Made by a program: the position numbers and the translations under genes. Source: Pseudomonas helmanticensis (GTDB lineage Bacteria > Pseudomonadota > Gammaproteobacteria > Pseudomonadales > Pseudomonadaceae). From it: a stretch of DNA of 64,000 nt. Below are positions 8,338 through 16,740 of the stretch, one piece after another (positions within the stretch are counted from its first letter, which is position 1; each line of letters opens with the position of its first letter). The stretch lies in contig NZ_FXUY01000002.1 in the NCBI RefSeq assembly GCF_900182985.1, forward strand, positions 979,001-1,043,000, read 5' to 3'. The notes under the pieces are model-generated. The model saw nothing but the letters and a program-made list of their open reading frames with translations. It was not told the DNA's origin and did not search any database.

Positions 8338-9765
8338 ATGTCTGAAGCTCCCGGAAAACTACGACTAGGTGCACTGGTTGCATTGGTAGTCGGCTCGATG
8401 ATCGGTGGCGGGATATTCTCTTTGCCACAAAACATGGCCGCCAGCGCCGACGTCGGTGCGGTACTGATCGGTTGGGCCATCACCGCTGTCGGCATGCTCA
8501 CCCTCGCTTTTGTCTTTCAAACCCTCGCCAATCGCAAGCCTGACCTGGACGGCGGCGTCTACGCCTACGCCAAGGCCGGTTTCGGCGACTACATGGGTTT
8601 CTCATCCGCGTGGGGTTACTGGATCAGTGCCTGGCTGGGCAACGTCGGCTACTTCGTTCTGTTGTTCAGTACCCTCGGCTACTTCTTCCCGATTTTCGGT
8701 GAGGGCAACACGGTTGCTGCGGTGATTGGCGCTTCGGTGCTGTTGTGGGCCGTGCACTTCCTGGTGCTGCGCGGGATCAAGGAAGCGGCGTTCATCAACC
8801 TCGTGACCACGGTCGCCAAGGTCGTACCGCTGGTGCTATTCGTATTGATCGCGGTGTTCGCCTTCAAACTGGACATCTTCACCGCTGACATCTGGGGCAT
8901 CAAAAACCCGGATCTGGGCAGCGTGATGAACCAGGTGCGCAACATGATGCTGGTCACCGTGTGGGTGTTCATCGGCATCGAAGGCGCGAGCATCTTTTCC
9001 GCCCGCGCCGAAAAACGCTCGGACGTCGGTAAAGCCACCGTGATCGGCTTCATCACCGTGCTGCTGTTTTTGGTGCTGGTGAACGTGCTGTCGCTGGGCA
9101 TCATGACTCAGCCGGAACTGGCGAAACTGCAGAACCCGTCGATGGCGGCCGTGCTTGAGCACGTGGTCGGTCACTGGGGTGCGGTGCTGATCAGCGTCGG
9201 TCTGATTATCTCCTTGCTGGGTGCGCTGCTGTCCTGGGTGCTGCTGTGTGCGGAGATCATGTTCGCCGCCGCCAAAGACCACACCATGCCGGAGTTCCTG
9301 CGTAAGGAAAACGCCAACCACGTACCGGTCAATGCCCTGTGGCTGACCAACGCGATGGTGCAGATCTTCCTGATCATCACGCTGTTCTCGGCGAGTACTT
9401 ACCTGTCGCTGATCTACCTCGCCACTTCGATGATTCTGGTGCCCTACCTGTGGTCGGCGGCTTACGCCCTGCTGCTGGCGGTGCGCGGCGAAAGCTACGA
9501 GGGCTTTGCGGCCGAACGGCGCAAGGATCTGATTATCGGCGGCATCGCGCTGATCTACGCGGTGTGGCTGCTGTATGCCGGCGGGGTCAAGTACTTGCTG
9601 CTCTCGGCCCTGCTCTACGCACCTGGCGCGATCCTGTTCGCCAAAGCCAAGCTGGAACTCAAACAACCGATTTTCACTAACGTCGAGAAGCTGCTTTTCG
9701 CCGCAGTGGTCGTGGGTGCCCTGGTGGCAGCCTACGGTCTCTACGACGGCTTCCTGACTCTGTAA
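8338..9765 (+). CDS. arcD: Arginine/ornithine antiporter ArcD
   Basis: Imports arginine and exports ornithine across the inner membrane, feeding the arginine deiminase pathway that makes ATP without oxygen. 475 residues, about 12-13 hydrophobic helices, with the APC-type GSMIGGGIF motif near residues 19-27. The start at 8338 was preferred to an in-frame TTG at 8281: GGAG lies at 8327-8330, the length then equals its paralogue, and the ANR-like box falls upstream of the gene rather than abutting it. First gene of arcDABC, 31 bp before arcA. Confidence 0.93.
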   Translation: MSEAPGKLRLGALVALVVGSMIGGGIFSLPQNMAASADVGAVLIGWAITAVGMLTLAFVFQTLANRKPDLDGGVYAYAKAGFGDYMGFSSAWGYWISAWLGNVGYFVLLFSTLGYFFPIFGEGNTVAAVIGASVLLWAVHFLVLRGIKEAAFINLVTTVAKVVPLVLFVLIAVFAFKLDIFTADIWGIKNPDLGSVMNQVRNMMLVTVWVFIGIEGASIFSARAEKRSDVGKATVIGFITVLLFLVLVNVLSLGIMTQPELAKLQNPSMAAVLEHVVGHWGAVLISVGLIISLLGALLSWVLLCAEIMFAAAKDHTMPEFLRKENANHVPVNALWLTNAMVQIFLIITLFSASTYLSLIYLATSMILVPYLWSAAYALLLAVRGESYEGFAAERRKDLIIGGIALIYAVWLLYAGGVKYLLLSALLYAPGAILFAKAKLELKQPIFTNVEKLLFAAVVVGALVAAYGLYDGFLTL

Positions 9766-9796
9766 CCCTTGATTTGTAATCTGGAGGATCACTGCA

Positions 9797-11053
9797 ATGA
9801 CCACGGAAAAAGTTAAGTACGGCGTCCATTCCGAAGCCGGCAAACTGCGCAAAGTCATGGTTTGCTCCCCAGGTCTGGCCCATCAGCGGCTGACCCCGAA
9901 CAACTGCGACGAGCTGCTCTTCGATGACGTGCTCTGGGTGGCCCAGGCCAAGCGCGACCATTTCGACTTCGTCACCAAAATGCGCGAGCGCGGCATCGAT
10001 GTGCTGGAAATGCACAACCTGCTGACCGACATCGTCGCCATCCCCGAAGCGCTGGACTGGATTCTCGAGCGCAAGGTCACCGCCGACTCGGTGGGCCTGG
10101 GCCTGATCAACGAAGTCAAATCCTGGCTGAAGAGCCTCGAACCACGGCACATCGCCGAGTTCCTCATTGGCGGCGTGTCCGCCGATGATCTGCCGGACAG
10201 CTTCGGTGGCAAGACCATCCAGATGTTCCGCGATTTCCTCGGCCATTCGAGCTTCATTCTGCCGCCGCTGCCGAACACCCAGTTCACCCGCGACACTACC
10301 TGCTGGATTTACGGCGGCGTGACGCTGAATCCGATGTACTGGCCGGCGCGTCGTCAGGAAACCCTGCTGGCGACCGCCATCTACAAATTCCATCCGCAGT
10401 TCACCAACGCCGAATTCGAAATCTGGTACGGCGACCCGGACAAGGAGCACGGCAGCTCCACCCTTGAAGGCGGCGACGTCATGCCAATCGGCAACGGCGT
10501 GGTGCTGATCGGCATGGGCGAACGTTCATCGCGTCAGGCCATTGGCCAACTGGCGCTGAACCTGTTCAAGAACAAAGCCGTGGAAAAAGTCATCGTTGCC
10601 GGCCTGCCAAAATCCCGCGCGGCGATGCACCTCGACACCGTGTTCAGCTTCTGCGACCGCGACCTGGTGACGATTTTCCCTGAGGTGGTCAATCAGATCG
10701 TCGCCTTCACCCTGCGACCAGACGAGAGCAAACAGGGCGGCATCGACATCCGCCGCGAAGAAGGCACCTTCCTCGACACCGTGGCCAAAGCCCTCAACCT
10801 GCCGAAGCTGCGCGTGGTGGAAACCGGCGGCAACAGCTTCGCCGCCGAACGCGAACAGTGGGACGACGGCAACAACGTGGTGGCCGTGGAGCCGGGCGTG
10901 GTCATCGGCTACGACCGCAATACCTACACCAATACCCTGCTGCGCAAGGCCGGCGTGGAAGTCATCACCATCAGCGCCGGTGAGCTGGGTCGTGGCCGTG
11001 GCGGCGGCCACTGCATGACCTGCCCGATCATCCGCGACCCGATCGATTACTAA
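9797..11053 (+). CDS. arcA: Arginine deiminase ArcA
   Basis: Hydrolyses arginine to citrulline and ammonia. 418 residues, the length of the P. aeruginosa enzyme, with the nucleophile Cys406 in [11 protein letters not shown] and the expected FTRDTTCWI and EGGDVMPIG segments of the guanidino-modifying fold. A clear CTGGAGGATC ribosome site precedes the ATG. The second gene of the operon; a perfect hairpin follows it before arcB. Confidence 0.97.
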   Translation: MTTEKVKYGVHSEAGKLRKVMVCSPGLAHQRLTPNNCDELLFDDVLWVAQAKRDHFDFVTKMRERGIDVLEMHNLLTDIVAIPEALDWILERKVTADSVGLGLINEVKSWLKSLEPRHIAEFLIGGVSADDLPDSFGGKTIQMFRDFLGHSSFILPPLPNTQFTRDTTCWIYGGVTLNPMYWPARRQETLLATAIYKFHPQFTNAEFEIWYGDPDKEHGSSTLEGGDVMPIGNGVVLIGMGERSSRQAIGQLALNLFKNKAVEKVIVAGLPKSRAAMHLDTVFSFCDRDLVTIFPEVVNQIVAFTLRPDESKQGGIDIRREEGTFLDTVAKALNLPKLRVVETGGNSFAAEREQWDDGNNVVAVEPGVVIGYDRNTYTNTLLRKAGVEVITISAGELGRGRGGGHCMTCPIIRDPIDY

Positions 11054-11062
11054 ACCTCTGAG

Positions 11063-11094
11063 CCCTGGCCGACACTTACAACGTGCGGCCAGGG
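11063..11094 (+). other. Intercistronic hairpin between arcA and arcB
   Basis: CCCTGGCCG (11063-11071) pairs perfectly with CGGCCAGGG (11086-11094) around a 14-nt loop, with no T run. Such hairpins can protect processed mRNA ends and tune the relative level of ArcA and ArcB. In P. aeruginosa the arc transcript is known to be processed; the role of this hairpin is inferred. Confidence 0.7.
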
Positions 11095-11122
11095 GGATAA
11101 CCGACACCGAAGGAGATCCATC

Positions 11123-12133
11123 ATGGCTTTTAACATTCACAACCGTAACCTGCTCAGCCTGGAACACCACACCCCACGTGAGCTGCGTTACCTGCTCGAC
11201 CTGTCCCGCGACCTCAAACGCGCCAAATACACCGGCACCGAGCAACAGCACCTGAAGGGCAACAACATCGCCCTGATCTTTGAAAAAACTTCGACCCGTA
11301 CCCGTTGCGCGTTCGAAGTGGCGGCGTATGACCAAGGCGCCAACGTCACTTACATCGACCCGAACTCTTCGCAGATCGGTCACAAAGAAAGCATGAAAGA
11401 CACCGCCCGCGTGCTGGGGCGCATGTACGACGCCATCGAGTACCGTGGCTTCAAACAGGAAATCGTCGAAGAGCTGGCCAAGTTCGCTGGCGTACCGGTG
11501 TTCAACGGCCTGACCGATGAATATCACCCGACGCAAATGATCGCCGACGTGCTGACCATGCGTGAACACGCCGACAAGCCGATCCATGACATCAGCTACG
11601 CCTACCTCGGCGACGCGCGCAACAACATGGGCAACTCGCTGCTGCTGGTCGGCGCCAAGCTCGGCATGGACGTGCGCATCTGCGCGCCGAAAGCCCTGTG
11701 GCCACATGACGATCTGGTCGAGCGCTGCAACAAGTACGCCGAAGAAAGCGGTGCGCGCATCACCCTCACTGAAGACCCGAAAGCGGCGGTCAAAGGCGTC
11801 GACTTCATCCACACCGACGTTTGGGTGTCGATGGGCGAACCGGTGGAAGCCTGGGCCGAACGTATCCAGCAACTGCTGCCGTATCAGGTCAACGCCGAGC
11901 TGATGAAAGCCACCGGCAACCCGCGCACCAAGTTCATGCACTGCCTGCCGGCGTTCCACAACAGCGATACCAAAGTCGGCAAGCAAATCGCCGAGCAGTA
12001 TCCGCACCTGAAAAACGGCATCGAAGTGACCGACGACGTGTTCGAGTCGCCAGCCTGCATCGCCTTCGAGCAAGCGGAAAACCGCATGCACACGATCAAG
12101 GCGATTCTGGTCTCGACCCTCGCTGATCTCTAA
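11123..12133 (+). CDS. arcB: Catabolic ornithine carbamoyltransferase ArcB
   Basis: Phosphorolyses citrulline to ornithine and carbamoyl phosphate. 336 residues with the carbamoyl-phosphate motif STRTR at about 57-61 and HCLPAFH near 273. Its place between arcA and arcC and its close match to the catabolic enzyme mark it as ArcB rather than the biosynthetic ArgF. AAGGAGATC lies just before the ATG. Confidence 0.96.
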   Translation: MAFNIHNRNLLSLEHHTPRELRYLLDLSRDLKRAKYTGTEQQHLKGNNIALIFEKTSTRTRCAFEVAAYDQGANVTYIDPNSSQIGHKESMKDTARVLGRMYDAIEYRGFKQEIVEELAKFAGVPVFNGLTDEYHPTQMIADVLTMREHADKPIHDISYAYLGDARNNMGNSLLLVGAKLGMDVRICAPKALWPHDDLVERCNKYAEESGARITLTEDPKAAVKGVDFIHTDVWVSMGEPVEAWAERIQQLLPYQVNAELMKATGNPRTKFMHCLPAFHNSDTKVGKQIAEQYPHLKNGIEVTDDVFESPACIAFEQAENRMHTIKAILVSTLADL

Positions 12134-12148
12134 CCACTGCTGATCCAT

Positions 12149-12253
12149 GATCGTTCCCACGCTCCCGCGTGGGAATGCATCCCGTGACGCTCTGCGTCAC
12201 AGCGGACGCGGAGCGTCCGTGGCGGCATTCCCACGCAGAGCGTGGGAACGATC
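12149..12253. repeat. Long palindromic repeat within the arc operon
   Basis: GATCGTTCCCACGCTC at the left end is matched by GAGCGTGGGAACGATC at the right end. Three smaller hairpins lie inside (GTTCCCACG/CGTGGGAA, GTGACGC/GCGTCAC, GGACGC/GCGTCC). It is inserted between arcB and arcC, ending about 22 bp before the arcC ATG. The RNA would fold strongly and may lower arcC expression relative to arcB. Confidence 0.88.
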
Positions 12254-12274
12254 AACACGAAAAGGACATGCACC

Positions 12275-13204
12275 ATGCGTATCGTCGTAGCGCTGGGCGG
12301 TAACGCCCTGCTCCGCCGTGGTGAGCCGATGACCGCTGACAATCAGCGCGCCAACATCCGCATCGCCACCGAGCAAATCGCCAAGATTCACCCCGGCAAC
12401 CAACTGGTCATCGCCCACGGCAATGGCCCGCAAGTCGGTCTGCTGTCGCTGCAAGCGGCGGCCTACACTTCCGTCACCCCTTACCCGCTGGACGTGCTCG
12501 GTGCGGAAACCGAAGGCATGATCGGCTACATCATCGAACAGGAACTGGGCAACCTGCTCGACTTCGAAGTGCCGTTCGCGACCCTGCTGACCCAGGTTGA
12601 GGTCGACGCCAACGACCCCGCCTTCAAGAACCCGACCAAGCCGATCGGCCCGGTCTACGACAAGGCCGAAGCGGAAAAACTCGCCGCCGACAAAGGCTGG
12701 GCGATTGCCCCGGATGGCGATAAGTACCGTCGTGTCGTGGCCAGTCCACGACCAAAACGCATCTTCGAAATCCGCCCGATCAAGTGGTTGCTGGACAAGG
12801 GCAGCATCGTGATTTGCGCTGGTGGCGGCGGGATTCCGACCATGTACGACGAGAACCGCAACCTCAAAGGCATCGAGGCGGTGATCGACAAAGATCTGTG
12901 CTCCTCGCTGCTCGCCGAGCAACTGGAAGCGGATCTGCTGGTGATCGCCACCGACGTCAACGCGGCGTTCATCGACTACGGCAAACCGACCCAGAAAGCC
13001 ATCGCTGAAGCGCACCCGGATGAACTCGAACGCCTCGGTTTCGCCGCCGGTTCCATGGGACCGAAGGTGCAGGCAGCCTGCGAGTTCGCGCGCCATACTG
13101 GCAAGGTTGCGGTGATCGGTTCGCTGGCGGATATCGAAGCCATCGTCCAGGGCACCGCCGGTACTCGTGTGACCACCGCGAAGCCCGGCATCACCTACCG
13201 ATAA
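12275..13204 (+). CDS. arcC: Carbamate kinase ArcC
   Basis: Transfers phosphate from carbamoyl phosphate to ADP, giving ATP, ammonia and CO2; this is the energy-yielding step. 309 residues of the amino acid kinase fold: [15 protein letters not shown] at the N terminus, [10 protein letters not shown] near 47-57, and AGGGGIPTM in the nucleotide region. The start at 12275 (AAAAGGAC upstream) was chosen over an in-frame ATG at 12242, which lies inside the repeat. Confidence 0.96.
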   Translation: MRIVVALGGNALLRRGEPMTADNQRANIRIATEQIAKIHPGNQLVIAHGNGPQVGLLSLQAAAYTSVTPYPLDVLGAETEGMIGYIIEQELGNLLDFEVPFATLLTQVEVDANDPAFKNPTKPIGPVYDKAEAEKLAADKGWAIAPDGDKYRRVVASPRPKRIFEIRPIKWLLDKGSIVICAGGGGIPTMYDENRNLKGIEAVIDKDLCSSLLAEQLEADLLVIATDVNAAFIDYGKPTQKAIAEAHPDELERLGFAAGSMGPKVQAACEFARHTGKVAVIGSLADIEAIVQGTAGTRVTTAKPGITYR

Positions 13205-13217
13205 GAAGAAACTGCGG

Positions 13218-13238
13218 GGGCAGGCCCCAGGCCTGCCC
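13218..13238 (+). other. Hairpin after arcC
   Basis: GGGCAGGCC and GGCCTGCCC form a perfect 9-bp stem with a CCA loop, followed by TTCTCCC. The T run is too poor for a good terminator, so transcription may continue into the DUF5064 gene. Confidence 0.6.
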
Positions 13239-13266
13239 TTCTCCCATGCCTTGAAAGGAGAAACCC

Positions 13267-13629
13267 ATGGCCCAATTCGAACCTGGTCATTTGCATATCG
13301 AGCGGCATGCGTTGACGGACGATGACGTCAATTACAACGTGCACCTCGACTATGAAGTGTTCACCGACCCGCAAAAAGGCAAAGGGATACAGTTCACCCT
13401 GCACGGCAATATGCAGGGCAAGGACATGAAGGAAACGTTTTTCCTGCCCAAGGAAGAGGCTTACAACTTCGCCCGTGACGTGACCCGGATTGCCGAGAAG
13501 TACGGAATTCCCAAGGCGCACAGCCAGATCGGTTCGGTGCACAAGCATTACGACTTGATGTTTGAAGACATTCGGCAGAAGTTGAATATGCAGTCCGGGG
13601 ATCCGGTCAATCCCGAGCATTTCGAGTAA
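13267..13629 (+). CDS. DUF5064 family protein
   Basis: 120-residue soluble protein with no signal or membrane segment, beginning MAQFEPGHLHIERHAL. It appears to belong to DUF5064, known from pseudomonads and without a known function. AAAGGAG lies at 13255-13260. It begins 62 bp after arcC in the same direction, with only a weak hairpin between, so it may be cotranscribed with the arc operon. I see no catalytic motif; the pattern suggests a small alpha/beta domain. Confidence 0.7.
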   Translation: MAQFEPGHLHIERHALTDDDVNYNVHLDYEVFTDPQKGKGIQFTLHGNMQGKDMKETFFLPKEEAYNFARDVTRIAEKYGIPKAHSQIGSVHKHYDLMFEDIRQKLNMQSGDPVNPEHFE

Positions 13630-13639
13630 ACCTCAAAAG

Positions 13640-14340
13640 CCCCTCACCCTAGCCCTCTCCCAGAGGGAGAGGGGACTGACCGAAGTGTCTGACGGCAAAT
13701 ATCGACCTGAAAGACCGAGTCGCTTATGGATTCACAGCCGTATTTTCAGGTCGGCGTACCTCGTGAGCATTCCACAATCGACCCCCTCTCCCTCCGGGAG
13801 AGGGGACTGACCGAAGTGTCTGACGGCAAATATCGACCTGAAAGACCGAGTTGCTTATGGATTCACAGCCGTATTTCAGGTCGGCGTACCTCGTGAGCAT
13901 TCCACAATCGACCCCCTCTCCCTCCGGGAGAGGGGACTGACCGAAGTGTCTGACGGCAAATATCGACCTGATAGACTGAGTCGCTTATGGATTCACAGCC
14001 GTATTTTCAGGTCGGCGTACCTCGTGAGCATTCCACAATCGACCCCCTCTCCCAGAGGGAGAGGGGACTGACCGAAGTGTCTGACGGAAAATATCGACCT
14101 GAAAGACCGAGTTGCTTATGGATTCACAGCCGTATTTCAGGTCGGCGTACCTCGTGAGCATTCCACAATCGACCCCCTCTCCCTCCGGGAGAGGGGACTG
14201 ACCGAAGTGTCTGACGGCAAATATCGACCTGAAAGACCGAGTCGCTTATGGATTCACAGCCGTATTTTCAGGTCGGCGTACCTCGTGAGCATTCCACAAT
14301 CGACCCCCTCTCCCTCCGGGAGAGGGCTGGGGTGAGGGTG
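13640..14340. repeat. Five-unit satellite of about 130-bp REP-derived repeats
   Basis: Units begin at GGGGACTGACC at 13671, 13802, 13932, 14063 and 14193, with periods of 131, 130, 131 and 130. Each has a CCCTCTCCCTCCGGGAGAGGG palindrome, then a 10-bp stem (CGACCTGAAA/TTTCAGGTCG) around a variable centre. Units 1, 3 and 5 carry GAGTCGC and TATTTTCAGG; units 2 and 4 carry GAGTTGC and TATTTCAGG. The array fills the gap between the DUF5064 gene and gcsR. No gene is present; short frames across it simply repeat. Confidence 0.93.
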
Positions 14341-14413
14341 CTTTTGCTTTCACCTCTCTCCAAGCCCAAGGCATACTTGCCACCCTCCGCTCTGCAGATC
14401 ACTGAACCGCCCC

Positions 14414-15922
14414 ATGCGTATCCACGTCAGTTTCATCGACCGCGTCGGCATCACCCAGGAAGTCCTGGCTATCCTCGGTGGGCGCAATCTCAATCTGGAT
14501 GCGGTGGAGATGATCCCGCCGAATGTCTACATCGACGCGCCTACCCTCAGCCCGCAAGTGCTCGAAGAACTGAAAGATGCGTTGTTTCGCGTGCTCGGCG
14601 TGGAAGCGGTGACCGTGGTCGACATTCTTCCCGGCCAGCGTCGGCACTTGCAGCTCGATGCGTTGCTGGCGGCGATGACTGACCCGGTGCTTGCCCTCGA
14701 CAGTGCCGGCAAGGTGCTCTTGGCTAACCCGGCGTTGATCGCGTTATACGGTCGCGAACCAGCGGGTGAAAGCGTTTCTGAATTGTTCAACGATCCAGCC
14801 CTGCTCGATACTTTGCTCGAACACGGCTTCCGCCTGCCGCTGCGCGAGATCACCGTCAACGGCCAGACACTGTTGCTCGACGCCACGCCGATCACCGATG
14901 CCGGCGCGCTGTTGACACTGTATCAGCCAAACCGTATCGGCGAACAACTCTCGGCGTTGCACCACGACCACGCCGAAGGTTTCGATGCGCTGCTCGGCGA
15001 ATCCCCGGCGATCCGCACGCTCAAGGCCCGCGCGCAAAGAGTTGCTGCCCTTGATGCGCCACTGTTGATCCAGGGCGAAACCGGCACCGGCAAAGAACTG
15101 GTCGCCCGAGCCTGCCACGCGATCAGTGCGCGGCACAGCGCGCCTTTTCTGGCGTTGAACTGCGCAGCGCTGCCGGAGAACCTCGCCGAGAGCGAACTGT
15201 TCGGCTACGCCCCCGGCGCCTTCACCGGTGCGGCGCGTGGCGGCAAACCGGGGCTGATGGAACTGGCCAACCAGGGCACGGTGTTTCTCGATGAAATCGG
15301 CGAGATGTCGCCGTACTTGCAGGCCAAGTTACTGCGCTTCTTGAACGACGGCAGCTTCCGCCGCGTTGGCGGTGATCGCGAGGTGAAGGTCAACGTGCGC
15401 ATCCTCAGCGCGACTCACCGCGATCTGGAGAAAATGGTCAGCGAAGGCCTGTTCCGCGAAGACCTGTTCTATCGCCTTAACGTGCTCAACGTTGAAGTGC
15501 CGCCGCTGCGGGAACGCGGCCAGGACATTCTGCTGTTGGCGCGCTATTTCATGCAGCAGGCTTGCGCGCAGATTCAGCGACCGGTCTGCCGCCTCGCACC
15601 GGGGACTTATCCTGCATTGCTCGGTAATCGCTGGCCGGGGAACGTTCGGCAATTGCAGAACGTGATCTTCCGCGCCGCAGCGATTTGCGAGAGCAGCCTG
15701 GTGGATATCGGCGACCTCGACATCGCTGGCACTTCCGTCGCACGTCAGACCGACAGCGACGTCGACAGCCTCGAACAAGCGGTCGAATCCTTTGAGAAAG
15801 CGCTGCTGGAAAAACTCTACGTCAGCTACCCCTCGACCCGCCAACTGGCCAGCCGCCTGCAAACCTCGCACACCGCGATTGCCCATCGTCTACGCAAATA
15901 CGGCATCCCCAACAAACCCTGA
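14414..15922 (+). CDS. gcsR: TyrR-like sigma-54 activator GcsR
   Basis: Enhancer-binding protein that activates the adjacent glycine cleavage operon when glycine is present. 502 residues: ACT domain at about 1-75, PAS-like domain at about 80-150, AAA+ core with Walker A GETGTGKE at 222-229, the sigma-54 contact loop GAFTGA near 268-273 and Walker B VFLDEIGEM near 290-298, and a TyrR-type HTH at about 475-498 (RQLASRLQTSHTAIAHRL). Its place before gcvHP and the matching operators and -24/-12 promoter support GcsR rather than PhhR. The ribosome site before 14414 is weak. Confidence 0.92.
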   Translation: MRIHVSFIDRVGITQEVLAILGGRNLNLDAVEMIPPNVYIDAPTLSPQVLEELKDALFRVLGVEAVTVVDILPGQRRHLQLDALLAAMTDPVLALDSAGKVLLANPALIALYGREPAGESVSELFNDPALLDTLLEHGFRLPLREITVNGQTLLLDATPITDAGALLTLYQPNRIGEQLSALHHDHAEGFDALLGESPAIRTLKARAQRVAALDAPLLIQGETGTGKELVARACHAISARHSAPFLALNCAALPENLAESELFGYAPGAFTGAARGGKPGLMELANQGTVFLDEIGEMSPYLQAKLLRFLNDGSFRRVGGDREVKVNVRILSATHRDLEKMVSEGLFREDLFYRLNVLNVEVPPLRERGQDILLLARYFMQQACAQIQRPVCRLAPGTYPALLGNRWPGNVRQLQNVIFRAAAICESSLVDIGDLDIAGTSVARQTDSDVDSLEQAVESFEKALLEKLYVSYPSTRQLASRLQTSHTAIAHRLRKYGIPNKP

Positions 15923-15940
15923 ACACACCAAAAATCCCCT

Positions 15941-16023
15941 GTAGGAGCTGCCGAAGGCTGCGATCTTTTGATTTTGTTTTTAAGGACCAAAGTCAAAAGA
16001 TCGCAGCCTTCGGCAGCTCCTAC
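15941..16023. repeat. REPIN, GTAGGAGCTGCC family, inverted pair
   Basis: GTAGGAGCTGCCGAAGG and its inverted copy CCTTCGGCAGCTCCTAC. It lies between gcsR and the gcv promoter and probably ends gcsR transcription. Confidence 0.9.
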
Positions 16024-16062
16024 ATTTGAGATTCGCTTTCTGCGCTAAAAGCGACCTTCATC

Positions 16063-16180
16063 TGTACTGAAAGCGCTACAGCGGAACGATATCGCTACAC
16101 TCTCCTCTGATCACTGCTGTGCAAGGCTTTGATCCCGTTCAGCTTTTCTCCCCGCTCCAGCCTGTAGCGATTTCGCTACA
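16063..16180 (+). promoter_or_regulatory. Three 18-bp GcsR operator sites upstream of gcvH
   Basis: TGTACTGAAAGCGCTACA (16063-16080), CGGAACGATATCGCTACA (16082-16099) and TGTAGCGATTTCGCTACA (16163-16180) share the form TGTARCG-N4-CGYTACA. The third is a near-perfect palindrome. This resembles the three tandem 18-bp sites reported for GcsR at P. aeruginosa gcvH2. Sites 1 and 2 start 19 bp apart, while site 3 lies 81 bp further on. Confidence 0.8.
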
Positions 16181-16243
16181 GGTCTCAGTTCAAATCGTCT
16201 CAGCAAAACAATTAACCTATTGATTTATAAAGATAAATCAACA

Positions 16244-16260
16244 TTGGCCGCGTTCTTGCT
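16244..16260 (+). promoter_or_regulatory. Sigma-54 (-24/-12) promoter of the gcv operon
   Basis: TTGGCCGCGTTCTTGCT has GG and GC separated by exactly 10 bp, as RpoN promoters require. Transcription should start near 16271, about 75 bp before gcvH, and the GcsR sites lie 65-180 bp upstream of the promoter, as expected for an enhancer-activated promoter. Confidence 0.88.
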
Positions 16261-16345
16261 AATCAACCCCTCATAAATAAAGGGCTTCCCTGCCCAAGCC
16301 TTCCACCGCGTCCACCAGACGAGTCTGGCCCCCTGAGGAGTTTCC

Positions 16346-16729
16346 ATGAGCGAGTTGCGTTTTACTGAAGATCACGAATGGCTGCGCACCGAAGCTGACG
16401 GCAGCGTTACTGTCGGCATCACCGCTTTCGCGCAGAACGCCTTGGGCGACGTGGTGTTCGTGCAACTGCCTGAGCTGCAGGCTTACGAAAAAGGCGCCGA
16501 AGCCGCCACCGTGGAATCGGTGAAAGCTGCCAGCGGCGTGTACATGCCGCTCGACGGCGACGTGCTGGCGACCAACCCGGCGCTGGAAGACAGCCCGGAA
16601 CTGGTCAATGAAGATCCGCTGGGCCAAGGCTGGTTCTTCCGCTTCCAGCCAAGCGACGCCGCCGCTGTCGGCAAACTGCTCGACCAGGACGCGTACGACC
16701 GTCTGATCAAAGCCCAAGCCGAAGCCTGA
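16346..16729 (+). CDS. gcvH: Glycine cleavage system H protein
   Basis: Lipoyl carrier that shuttles the aminomethyl group between the P, T and L proteins. 127 residues with the lipoylation site Lys60 in ESVKAAS. CTGAGGAG precedes the ATG. First gene of the GcsR-controlled operon, 11 bp before gcvP. This corresponds to the gcvH2 copy of P. aeruginosa, inferred from its linkage to gcsR. Confidence 0.97.
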   Translation: MSELRFTEDHEWLRTEADGSVTVGITAFAQNALGDVVFVQLPELQAYEKGAEAATVESVKAASGVYMPLDGDVLATNPALEDSPELVNEDPLGQGWFFRFQPSDAAAVGKLLDQDAYDRLIKAQAEA

Positions 16730-16740
16730 GGAATACCGAC

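Noticed and set aside
12242..12274. Upstream in-frame start for arcC
   Set aside because: It lies within the palindromic repeat, lacks a ribosome site and adds residues before the conserved [11 protein letters not shown].
13640..14340. Possible CRISPR array
   Set aside because: The units of about 130 bp repeat in full, with no short direct repeats separated by unique spacers and no cas genes nearby.
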